NCBI RefSeq assembly: GCF_013391805.1
Contig: NZ_CP058364.1
Coordinates: forward strand, 992,501-1,056,500
Direction: 5' to 3'
DNA length: 64,000 bases
Source of the DNA: Galbibacter sp. BG1
GTDB taxonomy: Bacteria; Bacteroidota; Bacteroidia; Flavobacteriales; Flavobacteriaceae
This document shows, piece by piece, positions 8,150 to 17,098 of the stretch; the stretch's first letter is position 1; each line of letters begins with the position of its first letter. The notes under the pieces are model-generated. The model searched no databases. It was not told the DNA's origin and saw only the letters and a list, made by a program, of their open reading frames with translations. A program made the translations under genes and the position numbers.

Positions 8150-11100
8150 ATGAAAAGATTTTTAATCATATTGTCTCTACTATTGCTAATGATTTCTTGT
8201 AAGAATGAAGAGATTCATAAGAAAGAGCAGAATCCACAGAAACTGTTCTCTCTATTGGATAGCACTCAAACAGGAATAAATTTTGAAAACAGTGTTGAAA
8301 ACAAAAAGGATTTTAATATATTTAGTTATCGCAATTTCTACAATGGCGGTGGCGTGGCTATTGGAGACATAAATAACGATGGTCTTCCTGATATTTATTT
8401 TACCTCCAACCAAAATCAAAACAAACTTTATCTTAACAGAGGTGATTTTAAGTTCGAGGACATTACCGAAAAAGCTGGAGTTTCAGGAGCAAAAGCTTGG
8501 TCTACAGGAGTGGTAATGGTCGATCTTAACGGAGATGGTTTTCTTGACATTTATGTTTGCAATGCGGGAAATGTTGAAGGTGACAATCAAAAAAATGAGC
8601 TTTTTATAAACAATGGAGATCTTACTTTTACAGAAAAAGCCGAAGATTATAACCTAGCAGAGTCCGGTTTTACTACTCATGCAGCTTTTTTTGATTACGA
8701 TAAAGATGGAGACCTGGATGTTTATATTCTTAACAATAGTTTCATTCCTGTTAATAGCCTTCAGTATAATAACAAAAGAGAGTTAAGAGCTAAAGATTGG
8801 AACTTGCCCAAACAACTACTAGGCGGAGGCGATAAACTTCTAAGGAATGACGAAGGGAAATTTATAGATGTAAGTGAAAAATCGGGAATATACGGAAGCT
8901 TAATAGGTTTTGGCCTCGGAGTAACAGTTGGTGATGTTAATAATGATTATTACCCGGATATCTACGTGTCCAACGATTTTTACGAACGTGATTATTTATA
9001 TATAAACAATCAAGATGGAACCTTCTCAGAAGAAATTGAAAACTGGACCGGGCATATAAGTCATTCATCCATGGGAGCAGATATGGCAGATATCAATAAT
9101 GACGGAAATCCTGATATTTTTGTTACCGATATGCTTGCTGAAGATGATAAACGCGCCAAAGAAGTAAGTGAATTTGATAGACCCGATATTTACGAACTAA
9201 GGCAACGCAGAGGGTTTTATAATCAACAAATGCAAAATACACTGCAATTAAACACTGGCAACAATGCTTTTTCTGAAATAGCATATTTCAGTGGAGTTGC
9301 AAAAACCGATTGGAGCTGGAGTCCTTTAATTTTCGATATGGATAACGATGGCTACCGAGACATTTATGTCTCCAATGGAATGAATCATGATCTCACCGAT
9401 GGTGATTTTATGGATTTCTTTGCCAACGAATTGATACAGAAAATGGTTACTACTGGTAAAAAACAAGAAATTGATAGTGTCATCAAAGAAATGCCACGAG
9501 TACCCATTTTAAATTATGCTTTTAAGAACAACAAAGATTTGACTTTCTCTAAAAAAATGGAAGATTGGGGATTTGAAACCCCAAGCTTTTCAAACGGTTC
9601 AGCATATGGGGACTTAGACAATGATGGAGATTTAGATTTGTTGGTTAATAATGTAAATATGCCAGCTTTTGTTTATAAAAATAATTCTGAAAAGGTAAAT
9701 CCGAAAAATCACTTTGTAAAATTAAAACTTAAAGGCACCAATAAAAACACTTTTGGTATTGGAAGTACAGTAGATCTATATACCAAAAATGGAATCTTAA
9801 GAAATGTATTAATTCCTTCAAGAGGTTTTCAGTCTTCTGTAGATTACACATTAACTATAGGGTTGGGTGAGGAAAAAACAATTGATTCCGCCCTTGTTGT
9901 TTGGCCAAATGGAAAGTCGCAAAGTTTTAAAAATTTAGCAGTAGACACTACCTTCATTTTTAATGAAAATTCAGCAATAAAACAGAGTATTCATACATCC
10001 GCGATAAAAGGAACCACATATTTAAGCCAGATAAAAAACGACCTTCTCGTAAAACACAACGAAAATAACTTTTCAGATTTTGACTACGAAGGGTTAATTC
10101 CAAAGAAAATGTCTCAAGAAGGTCCGAGCCTTGCAATTGGAGATGTTGACAAGGATGGTTTTGAAGATATTTATATAGGAGGGGCGAAAGATCAAATGGG
10201 GATACTTTATTTGAATAAAGGGAATTCAAAATTGGCGCCCAGTCAACAACCCATATTTAAAACCGATGCTTCTTTTGAAGATACCGCGGCAGAATTTTTA
10301 GATATAGATGCTGATGATGACCTCGATTTAGTGGTAGGAACTGGGGGAAATGAGTTGTATGAAGCGGCTAATTATGCAATACGCTTCTATTTGAATGATG
10401 GAAATGGTAATTTTTCATCTACCAAAAACAGCATCAATACAAATAAACAAAATGTTTCTGTTATTGCTCCTTTTGATTTTGATAATGACGGTGATTTAGA
10501 TCTTTTTGTGGGGATGCGTAATATAGTGGGAACATATGGAATTAATCCCGAACATTTATTACTACAAAATGATGGAAAAGGTAATTTTACCGATGTAACA
10601 GAAAGAAAAGCTTTTGAATTAAAGGACGTTGGAATGATTTCTGATGCAACATGGGTAGATATTGATGGAGACGGTTTAAAAGATCTCATTATTGTAGGCG
10701 ATTGGAGCCATCCTCACGTATTTAAAAATACAAATAGAGATTTACGCCCTTTGAAAACAAGTTTAAACAAAATGAATGGCTGGTGGAATACCGTGACTGC
10801 AGAAGACCTAAACAAAGATGGTAAAATGGATCTCATTTTAGGGAACGATGGGCTTAATCTTTCTTACAAAGCATCCATTGAAGAGCCTATAAAACTCTAT
10901 GTAAACGATTTTGACAATAACGGTAGTATAGAACAAATAACCACAAGAGTGATTAATAATAAAGACACTCCTATACACTTGAAAAAAGAGATAACAGGTC
11001 AATTGGTAAGCCTAAAAAAACAAAACCTGAAACCATCTGACTATGCGGCAAAGTCTTTGGATGAGTTATTTCCAAAAGAAATTTTAGATAATTCTTTAAT

Positions 11101-11488
11101 AAAATCTGTCAATACCACCGCTTCTATAGTTGCGATAAATCAAGGAAATGGGGATTTTGCCATTAAAGAGCTTCCAAAAGAAGTTCAATTTTCATGTGTA
11201 TGCGATATTTCTTCGAGTGATCTTAATGGAGATGGAAATCTAGATCTCATAATGGCCGGTAACAATTATGAATTCAAACCACAATTTTCTAGGCTCGACG
11301 CCAATTATGGAAGTGTTCTACTCGGTAATGGAAAAGGAGATTTTACGTGGCAAGATTATAACAAATCCGGTTTCTTTGTAAAAGGGGAAGTTAAAAAATT
11401 AGCTCAATTTAAAGATAAATCGGGTGCCACCTATTTATTGGTAGCCATCAATAATGAACAACCTAAAATCTTTAAGGTTAATGAATAA
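8150..11488 (+). CDS. FG-GAP/VCBS-repeat and ASPIC/UnbV-domain lipoprotein, second of three
   Basis: 1112 residues, the same architecture as the gene before it. The lipoprotein signal ends LLMISC (Cys17). The first repeat block runs from about residue 65 to 500 (AIGDINNDGLPDIYF, TVGDVNNDYYPDIYV, WSW motif near 386). The central ASPIC/UnbV domain has FGIGSTVDLY, YTLTIGLG and VVWPNGK. The second repeat block (AIGDVDKDGFEDIYIGG, APFDFDNDGDLDLFVG, GWWN, SSDLNGDGNLDLIMAGN) contains the helical insert LKPSDYAAKSLDELFP. It begins one base after the previous stop and ends 8 nt inside the next gene, so the three are translationally coupled. Divergence from its neighbours is large, so this is an old tandem expansion rather than a recent duplication. 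Confidence 0.88.
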   Translation: MKRFLIILSLLLLMISCKNEEIHKKEQNPQKLFSLLDSTQTGINFENSVENKKDFNIFSYRNFYNGGGVAIGDINNDGLPDIYFTSNQNQNKLYLNRGDFKFEDITEKAGVSGAKAWSTGVVMVDLNGDGFLDIYVCNAGNVEGDNQKNELFINNGDLTFTEKAEDYNLAESGFTTHAAFFDYDKDGDLDVYILNNSFIPVNSLQYNNKRELRAKDWNLPKQLLGGGDKLLRNDEGKFIDVSEKSGIYGSLIGFGLGVTVGDVNNDYYPDIYVSNDFYERDYLYINNQDGTFSEEIENWTGHISHSSMGADMADINNDGNPDIFVTDMLAEDDKRAKEVSEFDRPDIYELRQRRGFYNQQMQNTLQLNTGNNAFSEIAYFSGVAKTDWSWSPLIFDMDNDGYRDIYVSNGMNHDLTDGDFMDFFANELIQKMVTTGKKQEIDSVIKEMPRVPILNYAFKNNKDLTFSKKMEDWGFETPSFSNGSAYGDLDNDGDLDLLVNNVNMPAFVYKNNSEKVNPKNHFVKLKLKGTNKNTFGIGSTVDLYTKNGILRNVLIPSRGFQSSVDYTLTIGLGEEKTIDSALVVWPNGKSQSFKNLAVDTTFIFNENSAIKQSIHTSAIKGTTYLSQIKNDLLVKHNENNFSDFDYEGLIPKKMSQEGPSLAIGDVDKDGFEDIYIGGAKDQMGILYLNKGNSKLAPSQQPIFKTDASFEDTAAEFLDIDADDDLDLVVGTGGNELYEAANYAIRFYLNDGNGNFSSTKNSINTNKQNVSVIAPFDFDNDGDLDLFVGMRNIVGTYGINPEHLLLQNDGKGNFTDVTERKAFELKDVGMISDATWVDIDGDGLKDLIIVGDWSHPHVFKNTNRDLRPLKTSLNKMNGWWNTVTAEDLNKDGKMDLILGNDGLNLSYKASIEEPIKLYVNDFDNNGSIEQITTRVINNKDTPIHLKKEITGQLVSLKKQNLKPSDYAAKSLDELFPKEILDNSLIKSVNTTASIVAINQGNGDFAIKELPKEVQFSCVCDISSSDLNGDGNLDLIMAGNNYEFKPQFSRLDANYGSVLLGNGKGDFTWQDYNKSGFFVKGEVKKLAQFKDKSGATYLLVAINNEQPKIFKVNE

Positions 11489-14400
11489 ATTATTAATCTA
11501 TACCGTCCTGTTTTTTGCGATCGTTTCTTGTAAGGATGAAGGCGAATTGTTCCATAATCCATCTGCGAAAGAAACAGGAATTGAATTTATCAATACCATT
11601 ACAGAAACCGACGACCTCAACATTCTAGACTACCTCTATTTTTATAATGGTGGTGGTGTTGCGGTTGGAGATATTAATAACGACGGTCTCCCTGATATTT
11701 TCCTCTCTGGAAATCAAGTGAAAAATAAACTTTACCTCAACAAAGGCAATCTCAAATTCGAAGATATTTCCGAGGCTGCCGGAATTGAAGGCAATAGTAC
11801 TTGGAATACCGGTGCAATAATGGGAGATGTCAACGGCGATGGCCTTTTAGACATCTATGTTTGCGCAGTAGTGGGCATAAATGGATTTAGGGGGTATAAC
11901 GAACTCTATATCAATAATGGAGATACTACCTTTACCGAAAGTGCTGAGAAATATGTATTGGATTTCGACTCATTTAGCTCCTCGGCAGCATTTTTAGACT
12001 TCGATCTGGATGGAGATTTAGACATCTATTTGCTGAACCATGCCGTTCACACCCAAGACTCTTTTGGTAAAGCAGAACTTAGAAACCAGCGAAATTATGC
12101 CACTGGAGATAAATTACTTAGAAACGATAATGGAAAGTTTACCGATGTAAGCGAGCAGGCTGGAATTTTTGGCGGGGTCAATGGATATGGTTTAGGGTTG
12201 GCCGTTTCTGATTTTAATCAAGATGGTTATCCAGATATTTATGTTGGAAACGATTTTCATGAAGATGATTATTATTATTTGAATAACGGTGACGGAACTT
12301 TTACAGAAAGCCTTAAAGCACATTTTGGTCACACCAGCAGATTTTCCATGGGAAATGATGTTGCCGACATAAATCACGACGGTTTCCCAGATATATTATC
12401 GTTGGATATGCTTCCGGAAGATGAAACCATTTTAAAATCCTCTGCTGGGGATGAAAATGTGCAAATGTTGGAAATGCGCACCCAACGTTTAGGGTATCAC
12501 TACCAATATACCCGTAACATGCTTCAAATGAATAACCAAGGAGGTAATTTTAAAGAAACTGCGCTTTACAGCGGTATAGCTGCTTCCGATTGGAGTTGGA
12601 GCGCCCTTTTCGCCGATTACAATGAAGATGGTGAACAGGATGTTTTTATTTCAAACGGAATCCCAAAACGCCCAAACGATTTAGATTTTATAAAGTTTAC
12701 TTCCAATGAGCAAATTCGTAAGAAGCTGGACAATACAAAACTGGTTGATCAAAAGGCATTAGATCTAATGCCTACCGGAGCCTATCACAATTATATTTTT
12801 GAAGGTGGAAAGGATTTGTCCTTTAAAGATCAATCAAAAAAGTGGATTACAAAAGACACCCTTATTTCTGGGGCTACTGCCATGGCAGATTTTGATAATG
12901 ATGGCGATATAGACCTTATTACCAACAACATCAATCAACCTGCCACATTGTACATTAATAAAACGAATGAAAAAGGCACGTTCCTCAAACTTAAATTTAA
13001 GTTCAAAAAGCCTAATTTGTTGGGTATTGGAACCAAAGTGTTTTCCTATCAAAACGAAACGCTGCAATACCGCGAACTTTATACAGTTAGGGGATTTCAA
13101 GCTTCCTCTGAACCTTTTGTCCATTTTGGATATAGGAACAACGAAGAAATTGACTCGCTGGTGATTGTTTGGCCGGATAATACTTTTCAAAAACTCGAAA
13201 ACGTAACGCCTAATCAAACATTACTTATTTCGAAAGAAGGAAATAGCCGCCCTTATAATTACAAACAGCTATTACCAAAAAATAAGATGCTTTTTGAAAG
13301 AGTAAGCGGCAATTACGGCATCAATTTTGTACATGAAGAAGACAACTATGTAGATTTCAATAGGCAAAAATTAATTCCGTATAAAATCTCAGACCGCGGT
13401 CCCGCAACATCCGTAGGCGATTTAAACGGCGATGGTAAAGATGATATTTTCTTCGGAAGCTCAAAATTCAAACCTGCACGTATGTACCTGCAAAACGACT
13501 CTTCTTTTGTTGAAAAAACGAATGTTACCATAAAAAACGATTCGGTTACCGAAAATGTGGATGCCTTTATTGCAGACCTCAATGGAGACCAATTAAACGA
13601 TCTTTTCGTAGCCAATGGCGGAGGTGACTTTTACGGAAAAATGAAACCTCTTAACGATATTCTATATTTCCAAAAAGATAGTTCTTTTGTAAAAAAGGCT
13701 ATCGACGAACATTTTAATAATGCATCAGTTGTAAAACCGCTTGACTTTGATGGAGATGGCGATCTGGATATTTTTGTGGGCAGCGATGCCGTTTCGTATG
13801 ATTTTGGTGCCATTCCAAAGTCGTACCTTTATAAAAACGAAAAAGGAAACTTTACTTCTGTAAAAAATGAAGAACTCGAAAATATCGGAATGGTTACCGA
13901 TGCTATTTGGACAGATTTTAACGCCGACGGCACTAAAGATTTAATTGTCGTTGGAGAGTGGATGGCTCCACAATTTTTCAGTAACAATAACGGCGTTTTA
14001 AAGCATGTTTTTCCTTCCGAAGAAAAATTAAACGGTCTTTGGCAAAGTATTATCGAATTTGACATGGATGGAGATGGAGACAAGGATTATTTAATGGGTA
14101 ATTGGGGACTAAACAGCAAGTTTAAGGCTTCTAAAGAGGCTCCTATGAAAATGTTTTACGCAGATTTCGATGACAACAAACGAACTGAAACCATTGTAGC
14201 CGCAGAAAAAAACGGAAATTATTATACAACTGCAAATTTCGATGAACTCTCGGAACAATTGGTTTCTATAATGCGTAAAAAATTTACCACTTATAAAGAT
14301 TTTGCCGGAAAGCCTATCGAAGAAGTTTTTGGTGAATCCCTTTTAAAGAAAGCAAAAGTTTTGGAAGTACACACCTTAAGTTCTGGTTGGTTGGAAAACA

Positions 14401-14735
14401 GAGAAGGGAAATTTGTGTACCATGCATTTGGAACTGACTTACAATTGGCGCCAATTACCAATTTTTTGGCTTATGATTTCAATTCAGACGGAAAAAAAGA
14501 TATTTTAGCAGCCGGTAACTATTTCGGGGTCAAACCTTATCATAGTAGATTCGATGCTTTCACGGGAGCAATACTTTACCAAAATAAAACCGTAGTGCCT
14601 ACAGATAAAATTGGCTTAGATTTGAGCAGAAAAGCTATTAGTAAATTAAATATTATAAAAATTAAAAATCAAGATTACCTATTGGTAACTATAAACAATA
14701 ACAGTGTAGAACTGTACAAACTAAATAACAATTAA
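11481..14735 (+). CDS. FG-GAP/VCBS-repeat and ASPIC/UnbV-domain lipoprotein, third of three
   Basis: 1084 residues from the ATG that gives a clean signal (ending FFAIVSC, Cys17) and overlaps the previous gene by 8 nt. A start 27 nt upstream would put nine extra residues before the signal and is rejected. The layout is that of the two preceding genes: repeat block (AVGDINNDGLPDIFLSGN, AVSDFNQDGYPDIYVGND, DWSWSALFADYNEDG), ASPIC/UnbV domain (LLGIGTKVFSY, PFVHFGY, IVWPDNTF), then a second block (SVGDLNGDGKDDIFFGS, PLDFDGDGDLDIFVGSD, EFDMDGDGDKDYLMGNWG) with the insert FTTYKDFAGKPIEEVFG. Four bases separate it from the haloperoxidase-like gene. Probably a surface binding or scaffold protein; no function is proven. 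Confidence 0.88.
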   Translation: MNKLLIYTVLFFAIVSCKDEGELFHNPSAKETGIEFINTITETDDLNILDYLYFYNGGGVAVGDINNDGLPDIFLSGNQVKNKLYLNKGNLKFEDISEAAGIEGNSTWNTGAIMGDVNGDGLLDIYVCAVVGINGFRGYNELYINNGDTTFTESAEKYVLDFDSFSSSAAFLDFDLDGDLDIYLLNHAVHTQDSFGKAELRNQRNYATGDKLLRNDNGKFTDVSEQAGIFGGVNGYGLGLAVSDFNQDGYPDIYVGNDFHEDDYYYLNNGDGTFTESLKAHFGHTSRFSMGNDVADINHDGFPDILSLDMLPEDETILKSSAGDENVQMLEMRTQRLGYHYQYTRNMLQMNNQGGNFKETALYSGIAASDWSWSALFADYNEDGEQDVFISNGIPKRPNDLDFIKFTSNEQIRKKLDNTKLVDQKALDLMPTGAYHNYIFEGGKDLSFKDQSKKWITKDTLISGATAMADFDNDGDIDLITNNINQPATLYINKTNEKGTFLKLKFKFKKPNLLGIGTKVFSYQNETLQYRELYTVRGFQASSEPFVHFGYRNNEEIDSLVIVWPDNTFQKLENVTPNQTLLISKEGNSRPYNYKQLLPKNKMLFERVSGNYGINFVHEEDNYVDFNRQKLIPYKISDRGPATSVGDLNGDGKDDIFFGSSKFKPARMYLQNDSSFVEKTNVTIKNDSVTENVDAFIADLNGDQLNDLFVANGGGDFYGKMKPLNDILYFQKDSSFVKKAIDEHFNNASVVKPLDFDGDGDLDIFVGSDAVSYDFGAIPKSYLYKNEKGNFTSVKNEELENIGMVTDAIWTDFNADGTKDLIVVGEWMAPQFFSNNNGVLKHVFPSEEKLNGLWQSIIEFDMDGDGDKDYLMGNWGLNSKFKASKEAPMKMFYADFDDNKRTETIVAAEKNGNYYTTANFDELSEQLVSIMRKKFTTYKDFAGKPIEEVFGESLLKKAKVLEVHTLSSGWLENREGKFVYHAFGTDLQLAPITNFLAYDFNSDGKKDILAAGNYFGVKPYHSRFDAFTGAILYQNKTVVPTDKIGLDLSRKAISKLNIIKIKNQDYLLVTINNNSVELYKLNNN

Positions 14736-14739
14736 AATA

Positions 14740-16092
14740 ATGAAACGAATTTTAGTACTCATTTGTGTATGTATGTTGGTTTTCACTTCATGTAACAAAG
14801 AAGAAAAACCAATAGAAGTTACACCAGAAAATTTGCATCAAGCCATAGATCAAGTAGTGGATATTATGATTCACGATATTTTTTCCCCTCCTGTGGCTAG
14901 TAGAATATTTGTATATGCAGATATAGCTGCTTACGAAATCATTGCCCAAAAAGATCCAAATTACAATTCGTTGGCTGGGGTGGTTACAGATTTAAAACCA
15001 ATTCCAACAGCTACCAATTCGGAAAAAGTTAATTACCAAGTCGCTGCGCTTATAGCACATATGGAGGTAAGTAAGAGTTTAATTTTTTCTGAAGACCGTA
15101 TGCAAGTATTCCAAGACAGTCTTTACACTGAATGGAAAAACACCAACGAAACCGAGTTCAATGCTTCCAAAGCTTACGCCATGGAAGTTGTAGACCATAT
15201 TAAATCATGGATGGATAAAGACAATTACAAACAAACCCGTACCATGCCAAAGTTTACGGTAAACAGCGACGATCCTTCCCGTTGGCAACCTACCCCACCC
15301 GCCTATATGGATGGTATAGAGCCTCATTGGATGAAAATTAGACCCATGGCCATAGATTCGGCTGCGCAGTTTAAGCCCATTCCACCACCTGAGTTTTCAC
15401 TTGAGAAAGACAGTAAATTCTTTAAGGAAACCATGGAGGTTTACAATGTAAGAAACGACATGACCGAGAAAGGGGATGCTTCTGAAGAAATTGCCATTGC
15501 AAAATTTTGGGATTGTAATCCATACGTTTCCGTAACCAAAGGACATTTAATGTTCGCTACCAAAAAAATTACTCCAGGTGCCCATTGGATAGGAATTGTA
15601 AAGATTGCCTGTAAAAAAACCGATGCCAGCTTTAACGAAACTGTTTTTGCCTATACAAAGACTGCTATTGCTATTTTTGATGGTTTTATAAGCTGTTGGG
15701 ACGAAAAATACAGAAGTAACCTTATACGTCCCGAAACAGTTATTAATCAGTATATAGATGAAAACTGGAAACCGGTTTTGCAAACACCACCTTTTCCAGA
15801 ATATACAAGCGGACATTCTGTAGTTTCTGGAGCTGCTGCTAAAACATTGACCTCCATATTTGGTGATAATTTTGCCTTTGATGACGATACCGAGGTGCCT
15901 TACGGACTTCCGGTGCGTTCGTTCACTTCATTTAATAAAGCTGCAGACGAAGCTGCCATGAGCAGAATGTATGGTGGTATTCACTATCGTGCCGCTATCG
16001 AAGTAGGTGTTGGCCAAGGTAGGTCCATGGCCGATTTTATTATAAAAAAATTAGATGGAATGACCAACGAAAAAATAGTTTCAAACAAATAG
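14740..16092 (+). CDS. Vanadium-dependent haloperoxidase / PAP2-superfamily lipoprotein
   Basis: 450 residues with a lipoprotein signal ending LVFTSC (Cys18). The three vanadate/phosphate-binding blocks are complete and correctly spaced: K323-x6-R330 in KYRSNLIRP, S357-G358-H359 in EYTSGHS, and R409-x5-H415 in SRMYGGIHYRAAIE. These match K353/R360, S402/G403/H404 and R490/H496 of the fungal chloroperoxidase. The fold is shared with acid phosphatases, so the protein could oxidise halides with peroxide or hydrolyse phosphate esters; sequence alone does not decide. It is the fourth gene of the operon, tightly spaced with the surface lipoproteins, so its substrate may be what they bind or carry. 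Its lipid anchor puts it in the periplasm or on the surface. Confidence 0.85.
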   Translation: MKRILVLICVCMLVFTSCNKEEKPIEVTPENLHQAIDQVVDIMIHDIFSPPVASRIFVYADIAAYEIIAQKDPNYNSLAGVVTDLKPIPTATNSEKVNYQVAALIAHMEVSKSLIFSEDRMQVFQDSLYTEWKNTNETEFNASKAYAMEVVDHIKSWMDKDNYKQTRTMPKFTVNSDDPSRWQPTPPAYMDGIEPHWMKIRPMAIDSAAQFKPIPPPEFSLEKDSKFFKETMEVYNVRNDMTEKGDASEEIAIAKFWDCNPYVSVTKGHLMFATKKITPGAHWIGIVKIACKKTDASFNETVFAYTKTAIAIFDGFISCWDEKYRSNLIRPETVINQYIDENWKPVLQTPPFPEYTSGHSVVSGAAAKTLTSIFGDNFAFDDDTEVPYGLPVRSFTSFNKAADEAAMSRMYGGIHYRAAIEVGVGQGRSMADFIIKKLDGMTNEKIVSNK

Positions 16093-16106
16093 AAGTTTTC
16101 TTATAA

Positions 16107-17003
16107 ATGAAAAAAATAATTGGGTTTTTAGCTCTATTGCTCATAGTCGCATTAAGTTGGTACCTTTTCATTAAAAAAAGTGATTATATCTATCAGTTTA
16201 AAGAAAAAGCAAGTACCGGCACTATATTTTATAGCATTACCAACTGGCAAAAAACCAAAGATTCGGTGCGTACCACTACCATCGATAGTACGCTTTACTC
16301 TCAAATAGTTCAAAAGGTAAATTATAAAGGGGAAGACTACACCGTCTATTGGGATATTGATATTATTAACGATTCTATTTCTGAAATTAGTGCTGGGGTG
16401 AAACAGGATAAAAACAGCCTTAAAAATAGGTTGACAGCTCCATTTACTCAAACGGATTTCACCAGTAACACACGTAATTTATTGATTGATTTTAAAAAAG
16501 TGTTGGATTTAAACCTTTCTACTTTTCGAGTAAATGAAATTACAGATACCATTTCACCCGCTAAAAAATGTGCGTGCGTAAATGCCGAAACATCCCCCGA
16601 AGGAAAGGCGAAACAGATGATGCGTAATTACAATTACATAAGCAGTTACATTGCCAACAACAATATCCAAGAAGACGGTAGACCTTTGGTTGTCATCAAT
16701 GAATTTAACAAAGCCAAAAACAGGATTAATATGGATTTTTGTTTTCCTATTAAAGGTTTGAATAAGCTTCCTGGGACTCCTGGCGATATATTTTATAAAG
16801 TAGTAGAGGCAAAACCTTCTATAAAAACCGTTTTTAATGGTAATTATATGTATTCCCACCATGCGTGGTACTCGCTTTACGATTATGCGGAAAATAATGA
16901 CATGAATATAGGAGGTGAAATTGTGGAACAATTCCATAATAACCCCAACCTGGGCGGCGATGCCCTTAGATGGAAAACAGATGTTTACATTCCTATAAAT
17001 TAA
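16107..17003 (+). CDS. Membrane-anchored protein with a GyrI-like (AraC effector-binding-like) C-terminal domain
   Basis: 298 residues. One N-terminal membrane helix (about 4-22) is followed by a region with a short cysteine motif (KKCACVN, near 153-159). The C-terminal half (about 165-298) resembles GyrI-like small-molecule-binding domains: it has the VVEAKPSIKTVFNGNY strand region and ends WKTDVYIPIN, the typical final strand of that fold. There is no DNA-binding domain, so this is not a classical regulator. It could be a ligand-binding or SRPBCC-like periplasmic protein. It starts 14 nt after the haloperoxidase-like gene and is the last gene of the operon, followed by a strong terminator. 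Family assignment is moderate; function is not known. Confidence 0.6.
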   Translation: MKKIIGFLALLLIVALSWYLFIKKSDYIYQFKEKASTGTIFYSITNWQKTKDSVRTTTIDSTLYSQIVQKVNYKGEDYTVYWDIDIINDSISEISAGVKQDKNSLKNRLTAPFTQTDFTSNTRNLLIDFKKVLDLNLSTFRVNEITDTISPAKKCACVNAETSPEGKAKQMMRNYNYISSYIANNNIQEDGRPLVVINEFNKAKNRINMDFCFPIKGLNKLPGTPGDIFYKVVEAKPSIKTVFNGNYMYSHHAWYSLYDYAENNDMNIGGEIVEQFHNNPNLGGDALRWKTDVYIPIN

Positions 17004-17020
17004 AACTTTAGTAAATAACA

Positions 17021-17067
17021 AAAATCACTGCAGGTCTAATAGATTTAAGACTTAGCAGTGATTTTTT
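17021..17067. terminator. Bidirectional terminator between the operon and the lacI-type gene
   Basis: AAAATCACTGC (17021-17031) pairs perfectly with GCAGTGATTTT (17055-17065), with an inner GTCT/AGAC pairing and a T run on the right. It separates convergent genes and fits termination in both directions. Confidence 0.85.
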
Positions 17068-17098
17068 TATCCTTAATCGCACTAGTGGATATTATATT

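Noticed and set aside
10387-10689. Long antisense reading frames within the three VCBS genes, including this one
   Set aside because: They are shadows caused by the repeated GAT/AAT-rich calcium-loop codons; their products are Ser/Ile-rich with no domain, and the sense frames are clearly real.
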